Source: JAGWAJ01 sp965215155 (GTDB lineage: Bacteria > Acidobacteriota > Vicinamibacteria > Vicinamibacterales > UBA8438). Taken from it: a stretch of 64,000 nt of DNA. The number at the start of each line of letters is the position of its first letter. Positions within the stretch are counted from its first letter, which is position 1. Below are positions 26,410-35,427 of the stretch, piece after piece. A model generated the notes under the pieces. That model did no database searches. It was not told where the DNA came from and saw only the letters and a list, made by a program, of their open reading frames with translations. The translations under genes were made by a program, and so were the position numbers. The stretch covers positions 1,426,001 through 1,490,000 of the forward strand of contig CBDCCY010000001.1 of assembly GCA_965215155.1 (NCBI GenBank). The letters are read 5' to 3'.

Positions 26410-27105
26410 TTAGCGATGGCACCCAGAGCACTCGAAGAAGCCCGGCTCCCGGGCCTCCGGCCGGTCCTCGAGCCAGGCCCGGGCCTTGCGCTCGTACACG
26501 GAGCCGGGCAACTCGTCGACGATACGCTCGAAGTAGCCGCGTGCTGCGTCCCGATCGCCCAACCGGCTCCACCCGTCCGCGAGGCCGGTCAGGAGCTCCC
26601 CACGGGAGTGGACGCCGAGCGTGGAGAAGTACGGGGCCTGCAGCTCGAGCACGCGCTCGAAGTCGGCGACCCCGATCCGCAGGATGTCGCCCGCCTGGCC
26701 GGGCGGGACGTAGCGCGAGCCCGCGATGAGGTTGGCGCCGCGCGGGATCAGCACCTCGACGTCGTCCGGCGCCATGTCGACCGCCCGCGCCATCTCGCTC
26801 AGTCCTCGCTCCCAGAGTGCGATGCCGTTCCGGAAGTCCCCGCTCTCGAACGCGGCGCCGGAGCGGAACAGGGTGCCCGCCCCGTGCCAGACGAGGGCCG
26901 GTGCGTTCTCGGGGTCGGCTTCCAGCAGCTCCTCCGTCAGACGCATTCCGCGGTCCAGCGCGTCCGCGTCGCCGGCGAATCCGGCGAAGAAGTCGGCGCG
27001 TACGAGGGTATCGACTCTCGATTGCCGGGCGAGGCCCACGATTCCGATTGCCAGCACTGATGCTGCCGCGCCCGCGGCGAAGCCCGCGCGTGTTCGCTTC
27101 CGCAT
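26410..27105 (-). CDS. TPR protein with C-terminal haem-type CxxCH
   Basis: A 231-residue exported protein (signal MRKRTRAGFAAGAAASVLAI). Helical TPR-like units include RGMRLTEELLEADPENAPA, GIALWERGLSEMARAVDMAP and DRDAARGYFERIVDEL. Its last residues are FFECSGCHR, a canonical CxxCH haem-c motif at the extreme C-terminus. A haem ligand on a TPR scaffold would be unusual; a metal-binding tail is the alternative. The ATG at 27105 is preceded by GGAAGGGGGAAC. It is the first gene of the TPR-kinase-regulator operon, 110 bp from a CCGCA tandem repeat. Confidence 0.75.
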   Translation of the reverse strand: MRKRTRAGFAAGAAASVLAIGIVGLARQSRVDTLVRADFFAGFAGDADALDRGMRLTEELLEADPENAPALVWHGAGTLFRSGAAFESGDFRNGIALWERGLSEMARAVDMAPDDVEVLIPRGANLIAGSRYVPPGQAGDILRIGVADFERVLELQAPYFSTLGVHSRGELLTGLADGWSRLGDRDAARGYFERIVDELPGSVYERKARAWLEDRPEAREPGFFECSGCHR

Positions 27106-27215
27106 GCTGTTCCCCCTTCCTGTCGACCGATCCTGCGCCGCCTCCGTCGGGCGGCGCTCGTCGTTGCCGAGCCGTCCCGCGCGTCGCGTGCCTGGCGTTC
27201 CGTGACGCCGCAGTG

Positions 27216-27279
27216 CCGCACCGCACCGCACCGCACCGCACCGCACCGCACCGCACCGCACCGCACCGCACCGCACCGC
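27216..27279. repeat. CCGCA pentanucleotide tandem repeat, about 12.8 copies
   Basis: Twelve complete CCGCA units plus a partial one between the TPR operon and the divergent transporter gene. Not CRISPR: the period is 5 bp with no spacers. Slippage here could change promoter spacing. Confidence 0.95.
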
Positions 27280-27557
27280 TCACGCTAGTCGGCCCGCGCA
27301 GGCAACGGAAGGCTCGGGCGACGAAGCGGCAATCCAGGGACCGAACCGGCTCCCGCGGGCGACGGATGGGATACGATCCCGGGGTCCTTGCGTCCCCTGG
27401 GTCTTGGGACCGGGCGCGCCCGCCGCACCGGCCTGTGGACCAGGGCGGTCGTTGAACGAGCCGACCCGACCCACCGCAAGGCCGGCCCTCGCGAACGCGG
27501 TCGGTGCGGGCGGCCGCGCGACCCGTCGCCGGTTCGTTCCTCCCGACCCGTGGCCCG

Positions 27558-28442
27558 ATGACGCCCGCTCCGCGCCTCGCCCTCGTTGCCGCCTTCGCGG
27601 CCGTGTACCTGATCTGGGGATCGACCTACCTGGCGATCGACCGGGGCGTGGCGGAGATCCCGCCGTTCCTGATGGCGGGCGTTCGGTTCCTGTCGGGCGG
27701 GCTCGTCTTCGTCGCCTGGGCCGCGCATCGGGGCGCCGCGCGTCCGACCGCGCGCGACTGGGCGGCGACGGCGCTCATCGGCCTGCTGATGGCGGCGGGC
27801 GGCAACGGCCTGGTGAGCTGGGCGCTCATGCGCCTGCCATCCGGGATGGGGGCCCTGCTCGTGGGGCTGGTGCCGCTCTGGGTGGCGCTCGCCGACTGGC
27901 TGCGGCCGCACGGCGCGCGTCCGCCGGCGCGCGTCATCGCCGGTCTCGTGCTGGGGTTCGCGGGTGTCGCGCTGCTCGTCGATCCGGCCGCGTTCGGCGG
28001 CGTGCGCGGGCTCGACCCGCTCGGCGCGGGCACGGTCGTCGTCGCCAGCCTGCTCTGGGCGGCCGGGTCGGTCTACTCGCGGTATGCCCCGCAGCCCTCG
28101 TCGCAGGCGCTGTCGTCGGGCATGCAGATGCTCGGCGGCGCCGCCGCGCTCGCCTGCCTGTCTCTCGCCTCCGGCGAGCTGGCGGGACACGACTGGCGCT
28201 CGGTGTCCGCCACCGCCTTCGGCGCCTGGGCGTACGTGGCGGTGCTCGGGTCGGTGGCCTACGGCAGCTACCTCTGGCTGCTCAAGGCCTCGACGCCCGC
28301 CAAGGCGGCCACCTACGCGTACGTCAACCCGGTGATCGCGCTCGTGCTCGGCTACTTCGTGGCGAACGAGACGCTGACGTCGTGGTCGCTGGGCTGTTCG
28401 GCCCTCGTGCTGGTCGCGGTGCTCCTGGTCGTTTCCCGGTGA
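27558..28442 (+). CDS. EamA/DMT-family transporter
   Basis: A 294-residue inner-membrane protein with about 10 TM helices and two EamA repeats, as in drug/metabolite exporters. The first repeat begins AAFAAVYLIWGSTYLAIDRG; the second includes GSVAYGSYLWLLKASTP and YVNPVIALVLGYFVANETLT, characteristic conserved stretches. Such proteins usually export amino acids, nucleosides or other small metabolites; the substrate here is unknown. Start at the ATG of 27558, downstream of a repeat-rich divergent region. The next gene is convergent. Confidence 0.9.
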   Translation: MTPAPRLALVAAFAAVYLIWGSTYLAIDRGVAEIPPFLMAGVRFLSGGLVFVAWAAHRGAARPTARDWAATALIGLLMAAGGNGLVSWALMRLPSGMGALLVGLVPLWVALADWLRPHGARPPARVIAGLVLGFAGVALLVDPAAFGGVRGLDPLGAGTVVVASLLWAAGSVYSRYAPQPSSQALSSGMQMLGGAAALACLSLASGELAGHDWRSVSATAFGAWAYVAVLGSVAYGSYLWLLKASTPAKAATYAYVNPVIALVLGYFVANETLTSWSLGCSALVLVAVLLVVSR

Positions 28443-28474
28443 CGGCGTGACCGGCGGTCGCGGCGCGATCCCAT

Positions 28475-28891
28475 TCAGGACGAAGGAACGTGCGGGCGGA
28501 CGAGATCCACGACGCGGCGCGCGGTCGCGCGGGCATGGTCGGCGTCGGTTTGCCGGTAGAAGTCCGAAGGGGTCAGGTCCTCGGCGCCGTAGAAGGCAAG
28601 CTCGCGGTCGCGCCGCAGGCCGCGCGAGGCCGAGGCGAGGCGGTCGGCATCGTCGTCGGACAGCTCCGCCGGCAGACGGGACCGCTCAGCCTCGATCACG
28701 CCGGCCACGTCGTGGACGCGGGGCGGGTCGATTCCGGCCGCGCGCAGCAACCCCTTGAGGGCGAGCTCGACCACCTCCTGCGATTCCCGGACGACGTCGG
28801 CCCAGCTCTCGGCGTCGTACAGGACGTCGAGCGCCCGGAGGCGGATGGCGGCGCGACGGATGTAGTCGGACGCCAGGCTTCGGTTGCGCAT
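28475..28891 (-). CDS. HEPN-domain protein, toxin-like, pair 2
   Basis: A 138-residue helical protein, paralogue of the HEPN gene at 18017: shared blocks are DVVRESQEVVELALKGLLR and RRDRELAFYGAEDL. As in the first copy, the last block lacks the usual histidine of the R-x4-6-H ribonuclease motif. The start codon overlaps the stop of the upstream nucleotidyltransferase (TGATG), indicating coupling. The second pair differs mainly in having an antitoxin with a DNA-binding extension. Confidence 0.83.
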   Translation of the reverse strand: MRNRSLASDYIRRAAIRLRALDVLYDAESWADVVRESQEVVELALKGLLRAAGIDPPRVHDVAGVIEAERSRLPAELSDDDADRLASASRGLRRDRELAFYGAEDLTPSDFYRQTDADHARATARRVVDLVRPHVPSS

Positions 28892-29481
28892 CACGCGGCC
28901 GCCCAGTACGGCTGCCCGTGCACCACCCGCCGCACGAGGCGGCCCTCCGCCATGGCCCGGCGCATGCGCGCCAGATGGGCCGACACCTGGGCGCCCCGCT
29001 CGAACACCACGACTCCGTCGAGGGCCGCTTCGGCCCACAGGCCGCTCAGTGCCTGGTGCGCCGGCGGGTGCACGAAATGCGCATCGACGTGGCGGCCGCG
29101 CCACGCGACCGGCCGCCCGTCCCAGGACCGGTAGAGGCCTCGATGCAACGCAAACCGCGGCTCGACGACGACGAGCACGTCGGCGTCGGACGTCGCGGCG
29201 GCATCCCGGCGCGCGACGGAACCGTGCAGCACCACCGCCAGCAGCGCGTCGCCGGCGACCTCCGCGGCGCGAGCGACGACCTCGGCTCCGGGATGCTCGG
29301 CCAGGGCGCCCGGGCCGCCGGCCGCCAACCGGCGCACGCAGTACTCGTTGAGCGACAGATCGGCGTCGCGTGCCGCGGTCTCCAGCATCGCGTGCAACGG
29401 CGGTGGCACGCGCAGCAGGAAGCGTCCCGACTTGGGCCGGACGGGTGATATCGACACTCGAAGGCGGATGGTATCACGCAC
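28891..29481 (-). CDS. RHH-MNT fusion nucleotidyltransferase, antitoxin-like, pair 2
   Basis: A 196-residue protein from a GTG at 29481. The first 60 residues contain GRFLLRVPPPLHAMLETAAR followed by LSLNEYCVRRLA, a ribbon-helix-helix/HicB-like DNA-binding module. The rest is a polymerase-beta-type nucleotidyltransferase: VVLHGSVARR and TSDADVLVVVE carry the GS and DxD motifs. It is coupled to the HEPN gene by a TGATG overlap. The fusion would let the antitoxin both modify its partner and repress its own promoter. Start choice is moderately secure. Confidence 0.8.
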   Translation of the reverse strand: MRDTIRLRVSISPVRPKSGRFLLRVPPPLHAMLETAARDADLSLNEYCVRRLAAGGPGALAEHPGAEVVARAAEVAGDALLAVVLHGSVARRDAAATSDADVLVVVEPRFALHRGLYRSWDGRPVAWRGRHVDAHFVHPPAHQALSGLWAEAALDGVVVFERGAQVSAHLARMRRAMAEGRLVRRVVHGQPYWAAA

Positions 29482-29619
29482 GGTGCGACAGGAAGACCGG
29501 CCGCCGCAGCATGGGAGCCCGCGGCAGCGAACGGGCGCCGAGGCGTGGCGAGTCCGGGGAAGACTCCCGACGTGACCCGTCATTCGCGCCCGTGCGGACA
29601 GGGAGGCGGGGAGATGGGA

Positions 29620-29660
29620 TGCCCGGCCGCACCGGCTGAGACCACCGGTGCGGCCGGGCA
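29620..29660 (-). terminator. 16-bp perfect hairpin downstream of SMP-30 gene
   Basis: TGCCCGGCCGCACCGG at 29620-29635 and its exact complement at 29645-29660, with a 9-nt loop. It lies about 28 bp past the SMP-30 stop and upstream of the RHH-MNT gene. No T-tract follows, so it may be a stability hairpin or a Rho-independent terminator variant. Confidence 0.6.
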
Positions 29661-29687
29661 CGGGAAACCGCGGGCGCTACGCCGATC

Positions 29688-30740
29688 CTACTGCGGTCCC
29701 GGCAGCGTGCCGGTCGCGCTCACGCGGATGCGGTAGAGCCCGGTGCGGGCGGTCATGTAGAGCGTCTGACCGTCGTCGCCCCACGCCACGTTGGCCGGAA
29801 CCTCGTTCGGCTTGATCGTGCCGAGCTGGCGGCCGTCCGGTGCGATGACCCACACGCCGCCGGGACCCGTCGCCCAGAGGTTCCCCTGCTGGTCCACCTT
29901 CAGGCCGTCGGGGGCTCCGGGGGCCTCGACGCCGGTCGCGTCGAGCAGCGCGACACCCGGACCCAGCGATCCGTCCTCCTCGACGTCGTACGTCATCCAG
30001 AAGCCCGCCGCGCTGTCGGCGACGTAGAGCCGCGACTCGTCGGGCGAGAAGGCGATGCCGTTCGGGCCCTCCTGGTCCGCCAGTCGCGTCACCGTGCCGT
30101 CCGGGTCGAGGCGGTAGATGCTGTTGACGTCCTGCGCGCGATCCTCGGGGGTCGGCAGCCCGTAGGCGGGGTCCGTGAAGTAGAGCGACCCGTCGGACTT
30201 GTAGGCGAGGTCGTTGGGGCTGTTGAACCGTCCGCCCTCGTAGCTGTCGACCACCGTGCTGCGGCCGCTCCCGTCAGGAGCGATGGAGGAGACGCGGCCG
30301 TTGAAGTGCTCGGTGAAGACGACGTTCCCATCCGGCCCGACGGTGATGCCGTTCGAGCCCGAGAGTCGTCCATCCTCGGCCTCGCCCTCGAATACCGGGG
30401 CCAGGAAGTCGCTTACCTCGCCGTCCGGGGTCCATTTCACGATTCGGTTGCCGGGTATGTCGCTGAAGAGAAGGAACGGCTCGTCTCCGGTGACCCAGAC
30501 CGGCCCCTCGGTGAATCCGAAACCCTCCGCTAGGTGCTCGATCTCGGCGTCCGCGGGGACGAGCGCGTCGAACGCCGGATCGAGGCGCTCGATGGTGCCG
30601 GCCCCCGCCGGGCGCTCGGCCATCTCATCGACTGCCGGCTCCTCGGCGGGCTCCGGCGCGCCCCCGCAGGCTACGAGCGCCGTGGCGCTGCCGGTGGCGA
30701 GCAGGACCGCGATCCGCATCCAGGTTGTTCTGCGTTCCAC
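29688..30740 (-). CDS. SMP-30/gluconolactonase-like lipoprotein
   Basis: A 350-residue beta-propeller. The N-terminus has a lipobox (ATALVACGG), predicting lipid anchoring, then a linker rich in Glu and Ala. Propeller features include FGFTEGPVWV (metal-site Glu), SGSNGITVGPDGNVVFTEHF (Asn), SPNDLAYKSDGSLYFTDPAY and PNGIAFSPDESRLYVADSA, the usual calcium/zinc ligand strands of SMP-30 lactonases. Lactone hydrolysis is the known family reaction; the substrate is open. I place the start at the GTG of 30740 because AGGAGG lies 7 bp upstream. Confidence 0.87.
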   Translation of the reverse strand: MERRTTWMRIAVLLATGSATALVACGGAPEPAEEPAVDEMAERPAGAGTIERLDPAFDALVPADAEIEHLAEGFGFTEGPVWVTGDEPFLLFSDIPGNRIVKWTPDGEVSDFLAPVFEGEAEDGRLSGSNGITVGPDGNVVFTEHFNGRVSSIAPDGSGRSTVVDSYEGGRFNSPNDLAYKSDGSLYFTDPAYGLPTPEDRAQDVNSIYRLDPDGTVTRLADQEGPNGIAFSPDESRLYVADSAAGFWMTYDVEEDGSLGPGVALLDATGVEAPGAPDGLKVDQQGNLWATGPGGVWVIAPDGRQLGTIKPNEVPANVAWGDDGQTLYMTARTGLYRIRVSATGTLPGPQ

Positions 30741-30834
30741 AATACCCTCCTGTTTCCGATCCGGCATGCTAACATCCGATGTTTCGAATCGATGTTGCCT
30801 GCCGGCCACGCTCTCGGACCGGGGGGGCAGAGAC

Positions 30835-31317
30835 ATGCGAGTCAAGAGCCTGAATCGGGCCGCTATCGTCGCGCTCGCGTTCGCCGCCGCCGTGGTGCCT
30901 CCGGCGGTCGCACAGGAGGTCGTCACGCGCGGCGACGTTCTCGGCGACTCGCCCGTCGTCGACCTCGCGGAGGCGTTGCGCAACCCGTCCGCCTTCGCCG
31001 GCGAGCAGGTCATCCTCGAGGGCGCCGTCGTCAAGGCGTGCCCGATGAAGGGCTGCTGGACGGAGCTGGCGCCGGCCGGCGCCACGCGCGGAATCCGCGT
31101 CACGTTCAAGGACTACGGCTTCTTCGTGCCGACCGACGTCGCGGGGCGCGCGGCCCGTCTGGAGGGGACGTTCGAGACCAACGTCTTCTCGCGCCACGAT
31201 GCCGATCACCTGATCGAGGAAGGCGTCGCGCTCGTCCGCAACCCGGACGGCACCGCCACCGAGCTGAGCTTCGTGGCGTCCGGCGTCGAGCTGCGGCCGC
31301 CGGCCGCCGGCCAGTAG
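30835..31317 (+). CDS. Exported DUF4920 protein
   Basis: A 160-residue periplasmic protein with signal peptide (cleavage near VVPPAVAQE). The characteristic CPMKGCWTEL motif, with two cysteines, plus RVTFKDYGFFVP and GRAARLEG match DUF4920, sometimes grouped with nucleotide-binding/OB-like periplasmic proteins; a metal or thiol role is possible. It is divergent from the SMP-30 gene with 94 bp between starts. The reading frame is intact and of family length. Confidence 0.83.
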   Translation: MRVKSLNRAAIVALAFAAAVVPPAVAQEVVTRGDVLGDSPVVDLAEALRNPSAFAGEQVILEGAVVKACPMKGCWTELAPAGATRGIRVTFKDYGFFVPTDVAGRAARLEGTFETNVFSRHDADHLIEEGVALVRNPDGTATELSFVASGVELRPPAAGQ

Positions 31318-31496
31318 GAATCGGCGCCGGGAGAGGGGGCGCCTCCCCCGCGTGCGGTGGTCCCCCAGCGCTTGCGGCCCCGGGTCAATGTGGTTATGAT
31401 GCGGCGGCGTTACGTGTGTGAACTTCTAGGTTCCGGGCGTCGGCGCGTCCGGTCCGGTCCGAGATTCCCGGCGTTCGACAACAGGAGAGCCCGCTC

Positions 31497-32828
31497 ATGA
31501 TGAGAACTCGACCGCACCTGCTCGTGGCGGCGGTGGCCCTGGTTGCCCTCGCGCTCGGCACGGCCCCGGCCTACGCCGGGAACGAGGGCGACGCCGACGT
31601 GACGTACTACAAGCACGTCCTGCCGATCATGCAGGAGAACTGCCAGACCTGCCATCGGCCTTCGGGCTACAACATCAGCGGCCTGATCGCGCCGATGTCG
31701 TTCATGGACTACCAGGAGACCCGTCCCTGGGCCCGCGCCATCGCCCGCAAGGTCGAGTCGCGCGAGATGCCGCCCTGGTTCGCTTCGGCCCCGAAGGGCG
31801 TCTTCGAGAACGAGCGCGGCCTGACGGAAGACGAGATCGACACCATCGTCAAGTGGGTCGAGGCCGGGGCGCCGGCCGGCAACCTCGCCGATGCGCCGCC
31901 CGCGAAGCGGTGGGCGGAGGACGCCCACGACGGCTGGACGCTCGGCACGCCCGACTTCGTCGTGAAGATGCCGGAGCCGTACCTGGTCGCGGACGACATC
32001 TACGACATCAACATCACCTTCTACGCGGAGCTGACCGAGGACATCATGCCCGAGGACACGTGGGTCAAGGGCTGGGAGTTCCGCGTCGGCGACAACCAGA
32101 TCACGCACCACATGTGCTCGTCCGTCATCGCGCCGGGCGCCTTCGTGCCCGCGACCGCGGTCGAGGACGAGGGGGCGGACGTCGCGGGGAGCGAGCTGCT
32201 GAGCTGCGTAGCCGAGGGCGGCGAGGCGGACATGCTGCCCGAGGGCTTCGGGGTCCTGCTCAAGACCGGGTCGAGCGTCTCCTTCAACATGCACTACCAC
32301 AAGGAGCCGGCCGAGGGCTCGGCCGCCTGGAGCGACCCGGAGATCGGCTTCTTCGTGGCCGACGAGCCGGTCAAGTACAAGGTCGTCAACGACACTCTGT
32401 ACAACCGCGGGTTCGAGATTCCGCCGAACCACCCGAACTACCGGATCGGGTCGTCGCGCGTCCTCGAGAAGGACACCCTGGTGCTGACCTACTGGCCGCA
32501 CGCCCACCTGCGGGCGACCGCGGCGCGCTACATCGCGCACTACCCGGACGGGACCGAGGAGTTGCTGCTCGACGTGCCGCACTACGACCAGGGCTGGCAG
32601 GTGACCTACAAGTACAAGGAACCGAAGCTGCTGCCGAAGGGCACCCGCATCGACGTCGACTTCTGGTACGACAACTCGCCGGAGCGCGCCTCGCGCCGCA
32701 GCTTCAACCCGAACCGCTTCGTGGGCTACGGGCCGCGCACCGACGACGAGATGTCGCTCGGGTTCATCGGCTACGCCGAGATCGACGACGCCGAGGCCCT
32801 GCCTCTCACGACCAACAACGACAACTGA
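31497..32828 (+). CDS. Exported cytochrome c / PHM-like copper monooxygenase, copy 3
   Basis: A 443-residue paralogue of the genes at 4628 and 14499. After a signal peptide (cleavage near TAPAYAG) it has a CQTCH haem motif, MPPW and EAGAPAGN. Copper ligand candidates are ITHHMC, FNMHYHKEP and YWPHAHLRAT, and the terminal region shows the WYDNSPERAS segment shared in form with the others. The ATG follows CAGGAGAG. A hairpin terminator at 32862-32897 closes the unit. Unlike copies 1 and 2, no Ig-like gene is adjacent. Confidence 0.82.
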   Translation: MMRTRPHLLVAAVALVALALGTAPAYAGNEGDADVTYYKHVLPIMQENCQTCHRPSGYNISGLIAPMSFMDYQETRPWARAIARKVESREMPPWFASAPKGVFENERGLTEDEIDTIVKWVEAGAPAGNLADAPPAKRWAEDAHDGWTLGTPDFVVKMPEPYLVADDIYDINITFYAELTEDIMPEDTWVKGWEFRVGDNQITHHMCSSVIAPGAFVPATAVEDEGADVAGSELLSCVAEGGEADMLPEGFGVLLKTGSSVSFNMHYHKEPAEGSAAWSDPEIGFFVADEPVKYKVVNDTLYNRGFEIPPNHPNYRIGSSRVLEKDTLVLTYWPHAHLRATAARYIAHYPDGTEELLLDVPHYDQGWQVTYKYKEPKLLPKGTRIDVDFWYDNSPERASRRSFNPNRFVGYGPRTDDEMSLGFIGYAEIDDAEALPLTTNNDN

Positions 32829-32861
32829 CGAATCGCCACGGCCGATCCGTCACGCTCTCTG

Positions 32862-32897
32862 CAGGGCGGGGCCGTCTGGTCCCGCCCTGTTGCTTTT
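32862..32897 (+). terminator. Rho-independent terminator after cytochrome gene
   Basis: CAGGGCGGG at 32862-32870 pairs with CCCGCCCTG at 32881-32889, followed by TTGCTTTT. It lies 33 bp after the stop of the cytochrome gene and 5 bp before the next ATG. Confidence 0.85.
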
Positions 32898-32901
32898 GAC
32901 C

Positions 32902-35258
32902 ATGCGATATCCAAAGCTCGGACTCGGCAACGGACGGTTCGCCGGCCGCCGGCAGCGGGGCTTCGTGCGCGCCGGTCGGCTCCTGGCCGGGGCCGGCGCC
33001 GCCTGGTGCCTGGCCGTCCCGACGGCGGGCGCGCAGGCGCCGGAGCCCAGCCGCGAGGCCGACGGCCTCCTGCACGCGTCGCTCACGCTCGAGAACCAGG
33101 AAATCCGGATCGCGTTCGCGCCCGACCTGCGGGCCGCAGGCCCCGGCTACCGGAGCCTGCTCTCCGGTACGGCCGGATCGCGGGCCCGGGTCGGCACGCT
33201 GACCGCGCACCGGGCGTTGCGCCTCGGCACGCTCGCGCCGGACATCGCCGCGATCGAGGCGGAGATTGCCGCCCTCGTCGCCGCGAGATTGGCGGAGGCC
33301 GAGGCTGCCGCAGCGGACGAGGCCGGCGAGGAAGCGGGGGAGTCCGCCGAGGAGGCGCCGGCCGTCGAGGAGGCGGGCGGAGCGGACGAGCAGACCCGAC
33401 GGGCCGACGACGAGGACGAGGGAGAGGACGCCGGAGAGGACCCCGGCCCGGCCGATCCGGCCCTCTGGCTCGTGCGAGACGCGGCGGGTTGGCAGCTCGA
33501 GGTCCGGCCGGCCGACGGCGGCGCCGTGCAGAGCGTACCCCTGGGCCACGCGGAGACCGCGACCGAGGTGCCGGTCTTCCGGGCGTCGCTCCGCGCCACC
33601 GGCGCGGAGACCGGTCGCCTGGCGCTGCGCTGGGGGACGCACGCCTGGAGTGCGGACTTCCGATTCGAGGAGCTTCCCGAGACGCCGCGCCGGGCGCGAG
33701 TCTCGGGCCGGGGCACGGCGCGCCTGGCGGAGGACTCCAACGAGGCGATCGCGCGCGCCAACATGCTCGCCGAGCGGAACGAGACGGCGCTGGTGCTGCC
33801 GAACGGCGCCAGCATCACGATGCTCTACTGGAAGGGCATCGACGTCGAGGACGAGGACTACCCGAACGTGGCGGCGGTGCAGGACGGCGCGGTGATCGAG
33901 ATGATCCGCGCCCCGGTGCTGCGCCTCAAGAGCGACGTCGCGCTGCGGTTCGGCGAGGCCGACATCCCGACCGGCAACCTCGCGCCGGGGTTCGCCGGCG
34001 CGTATGGAGTCTGGCTGCGGAAGGCGGGGGACGGGTGGCGCTTCGTGTTCAACCACGAGCCCGATTCGTGGGGCACGCAGCACGACCCCGACTTCGATGC
34101 GGCCGAGATCGCCGTCGATTACGCGCGCACGGAAGGGTCGTTCCGTCCGCTCGGGGCCACGCTCGTCCCGACCGGCGCGGACCGCGGCCGCCTCGTCATC
34201 CACTGGGGGCCGCACGAGTGGGCGGCCGACTTCACCGTCCCGTCGCTTGCGCCGGCGGCAATGCCGGCGGCCGTGACGGCGGCGGCTCCCGCGGCAACCT
34301 CGACCGTTGGCGGCGCCGGCGAGTGGACCCCGCCGCGGACGGCGTGGGGCGACCCGGACCTGCAGGGCATCTGGAACAACTCGACGACCACCCCGCTCGA
34401 GCGGCTCACCGAGGCAGAACAGGATCGCGGCGCCGCGGCGCGGGCCCCAGTGATAGCGGCCACGCGCGGCACCGGCGCCGCGTGGCCGGAGACCGGCGGA
34501 CTGTTGGAGCAGCCGTCGCTGATCATCGATCCGCCGGACGGCCGCATCGTCCTGACCCCCGCCGCCATCGAGCGCCTCGTGGCGCGCGAAGCGGCGCGCG
34601 AGGGACGCGGCGAGGCCGACACCTGGCTCGACCGGAACAGTTGGGAGCGCTGCATCTCGCGCACCCTGCCGGTCATGATGATCCCCAATCTCTACAACAA
34701 CAACTACCAGATCCTGCAGACGCCGGACAACGTGGCGATCCAGGTCGAGATGATCCACGAGACCCGCATCATCCCGCTCGACGGCGGGCCGCACCTCGCG
34801 GACGGCATCCGGCAGTGGCTGGGCAACTCGCGCGGCGCTGGGAGGGCGACACCCTCGTCGTGGAGACGGTCGGCTTCCACGACCGGCTCGACGGCGGCGA
34901 CTACCAGCCGTCGCACATCCTGCAGACCGGTCACCGGGGATCGGGCGCGACCCTGCGCCTCGTGGAGCGCTTCACGCGTGTCGACGCCGAGACGATCGAC
35001 TACCGCTTCACGGTCGAGGACCCGGCGACCTACGAGCGGCCCTATACGGCCGCGATCCCGATGCGCTGGCGGGAGAACCAGGAGCCGATCTACGAGTACG
35101 CCTGCCACGAGGGCAACTACGGCATGCTGAACCTGCTCAGCGGCGGCCGGGCCGACGAGCAGCTCGCGCTCGACGCGGCCGCCCTGGTGTCGCGCCAGCG
35201 GATCGAGGCAGGCCATCCGGGTGTCCGCGAGCCGGCCGTGCCGTTCGTCGAGCCGTAG
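32902..35258 (+). pseudogene. DUF2911-like/ACHEGNY-family fusion with frameshift
   Basis: A long exported protein in two frames. The first (32902 to about 34833) starts with a signal-like region and an acidic, Ala/Glu-rich linker, contains two DUF2911-like segments (LRWGTHAWSADF; RFGEADIPTGNLAPG, FNHEPDSWGTQHDP) and continues into the family motif DPDLQGIWNNSTTTPLER. The second (34834-35258) resumes with WEGDTLVVETVGF and ends YEYACHEGNYGMLNLL. A single C appears lost near 34833-34838, where paralogues read RGRWEG. Either real decay or a sequencing indel. Joined it would be about 785 residues. Function unknown. Confidence 0.75.
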
Positions 35259-35427
35259 GACGCTGGGAAGAGTCCCGAGCAGCGCGCAGAACCGGGAGCC
35301 CTCGATAGGAAAGCCGGTGAACATCGAGAGGTCGACCGCGGCCGCGGCGAGTCCGGGGCGGCCGTGCAGTCGGTCCCCTTCCGGCGGCGGGCGGCGAGTC
35401 GAGGTGGCAGCCACGAACGGAGGAGAC

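Noticed and set aside
27216..27279. Repeat coding for His/Arg/Pro-rich peptides or CRISPR
   Set aside because: Period of 5 bp without spacers; translations are mere repeats. Treated as a microsatellite.
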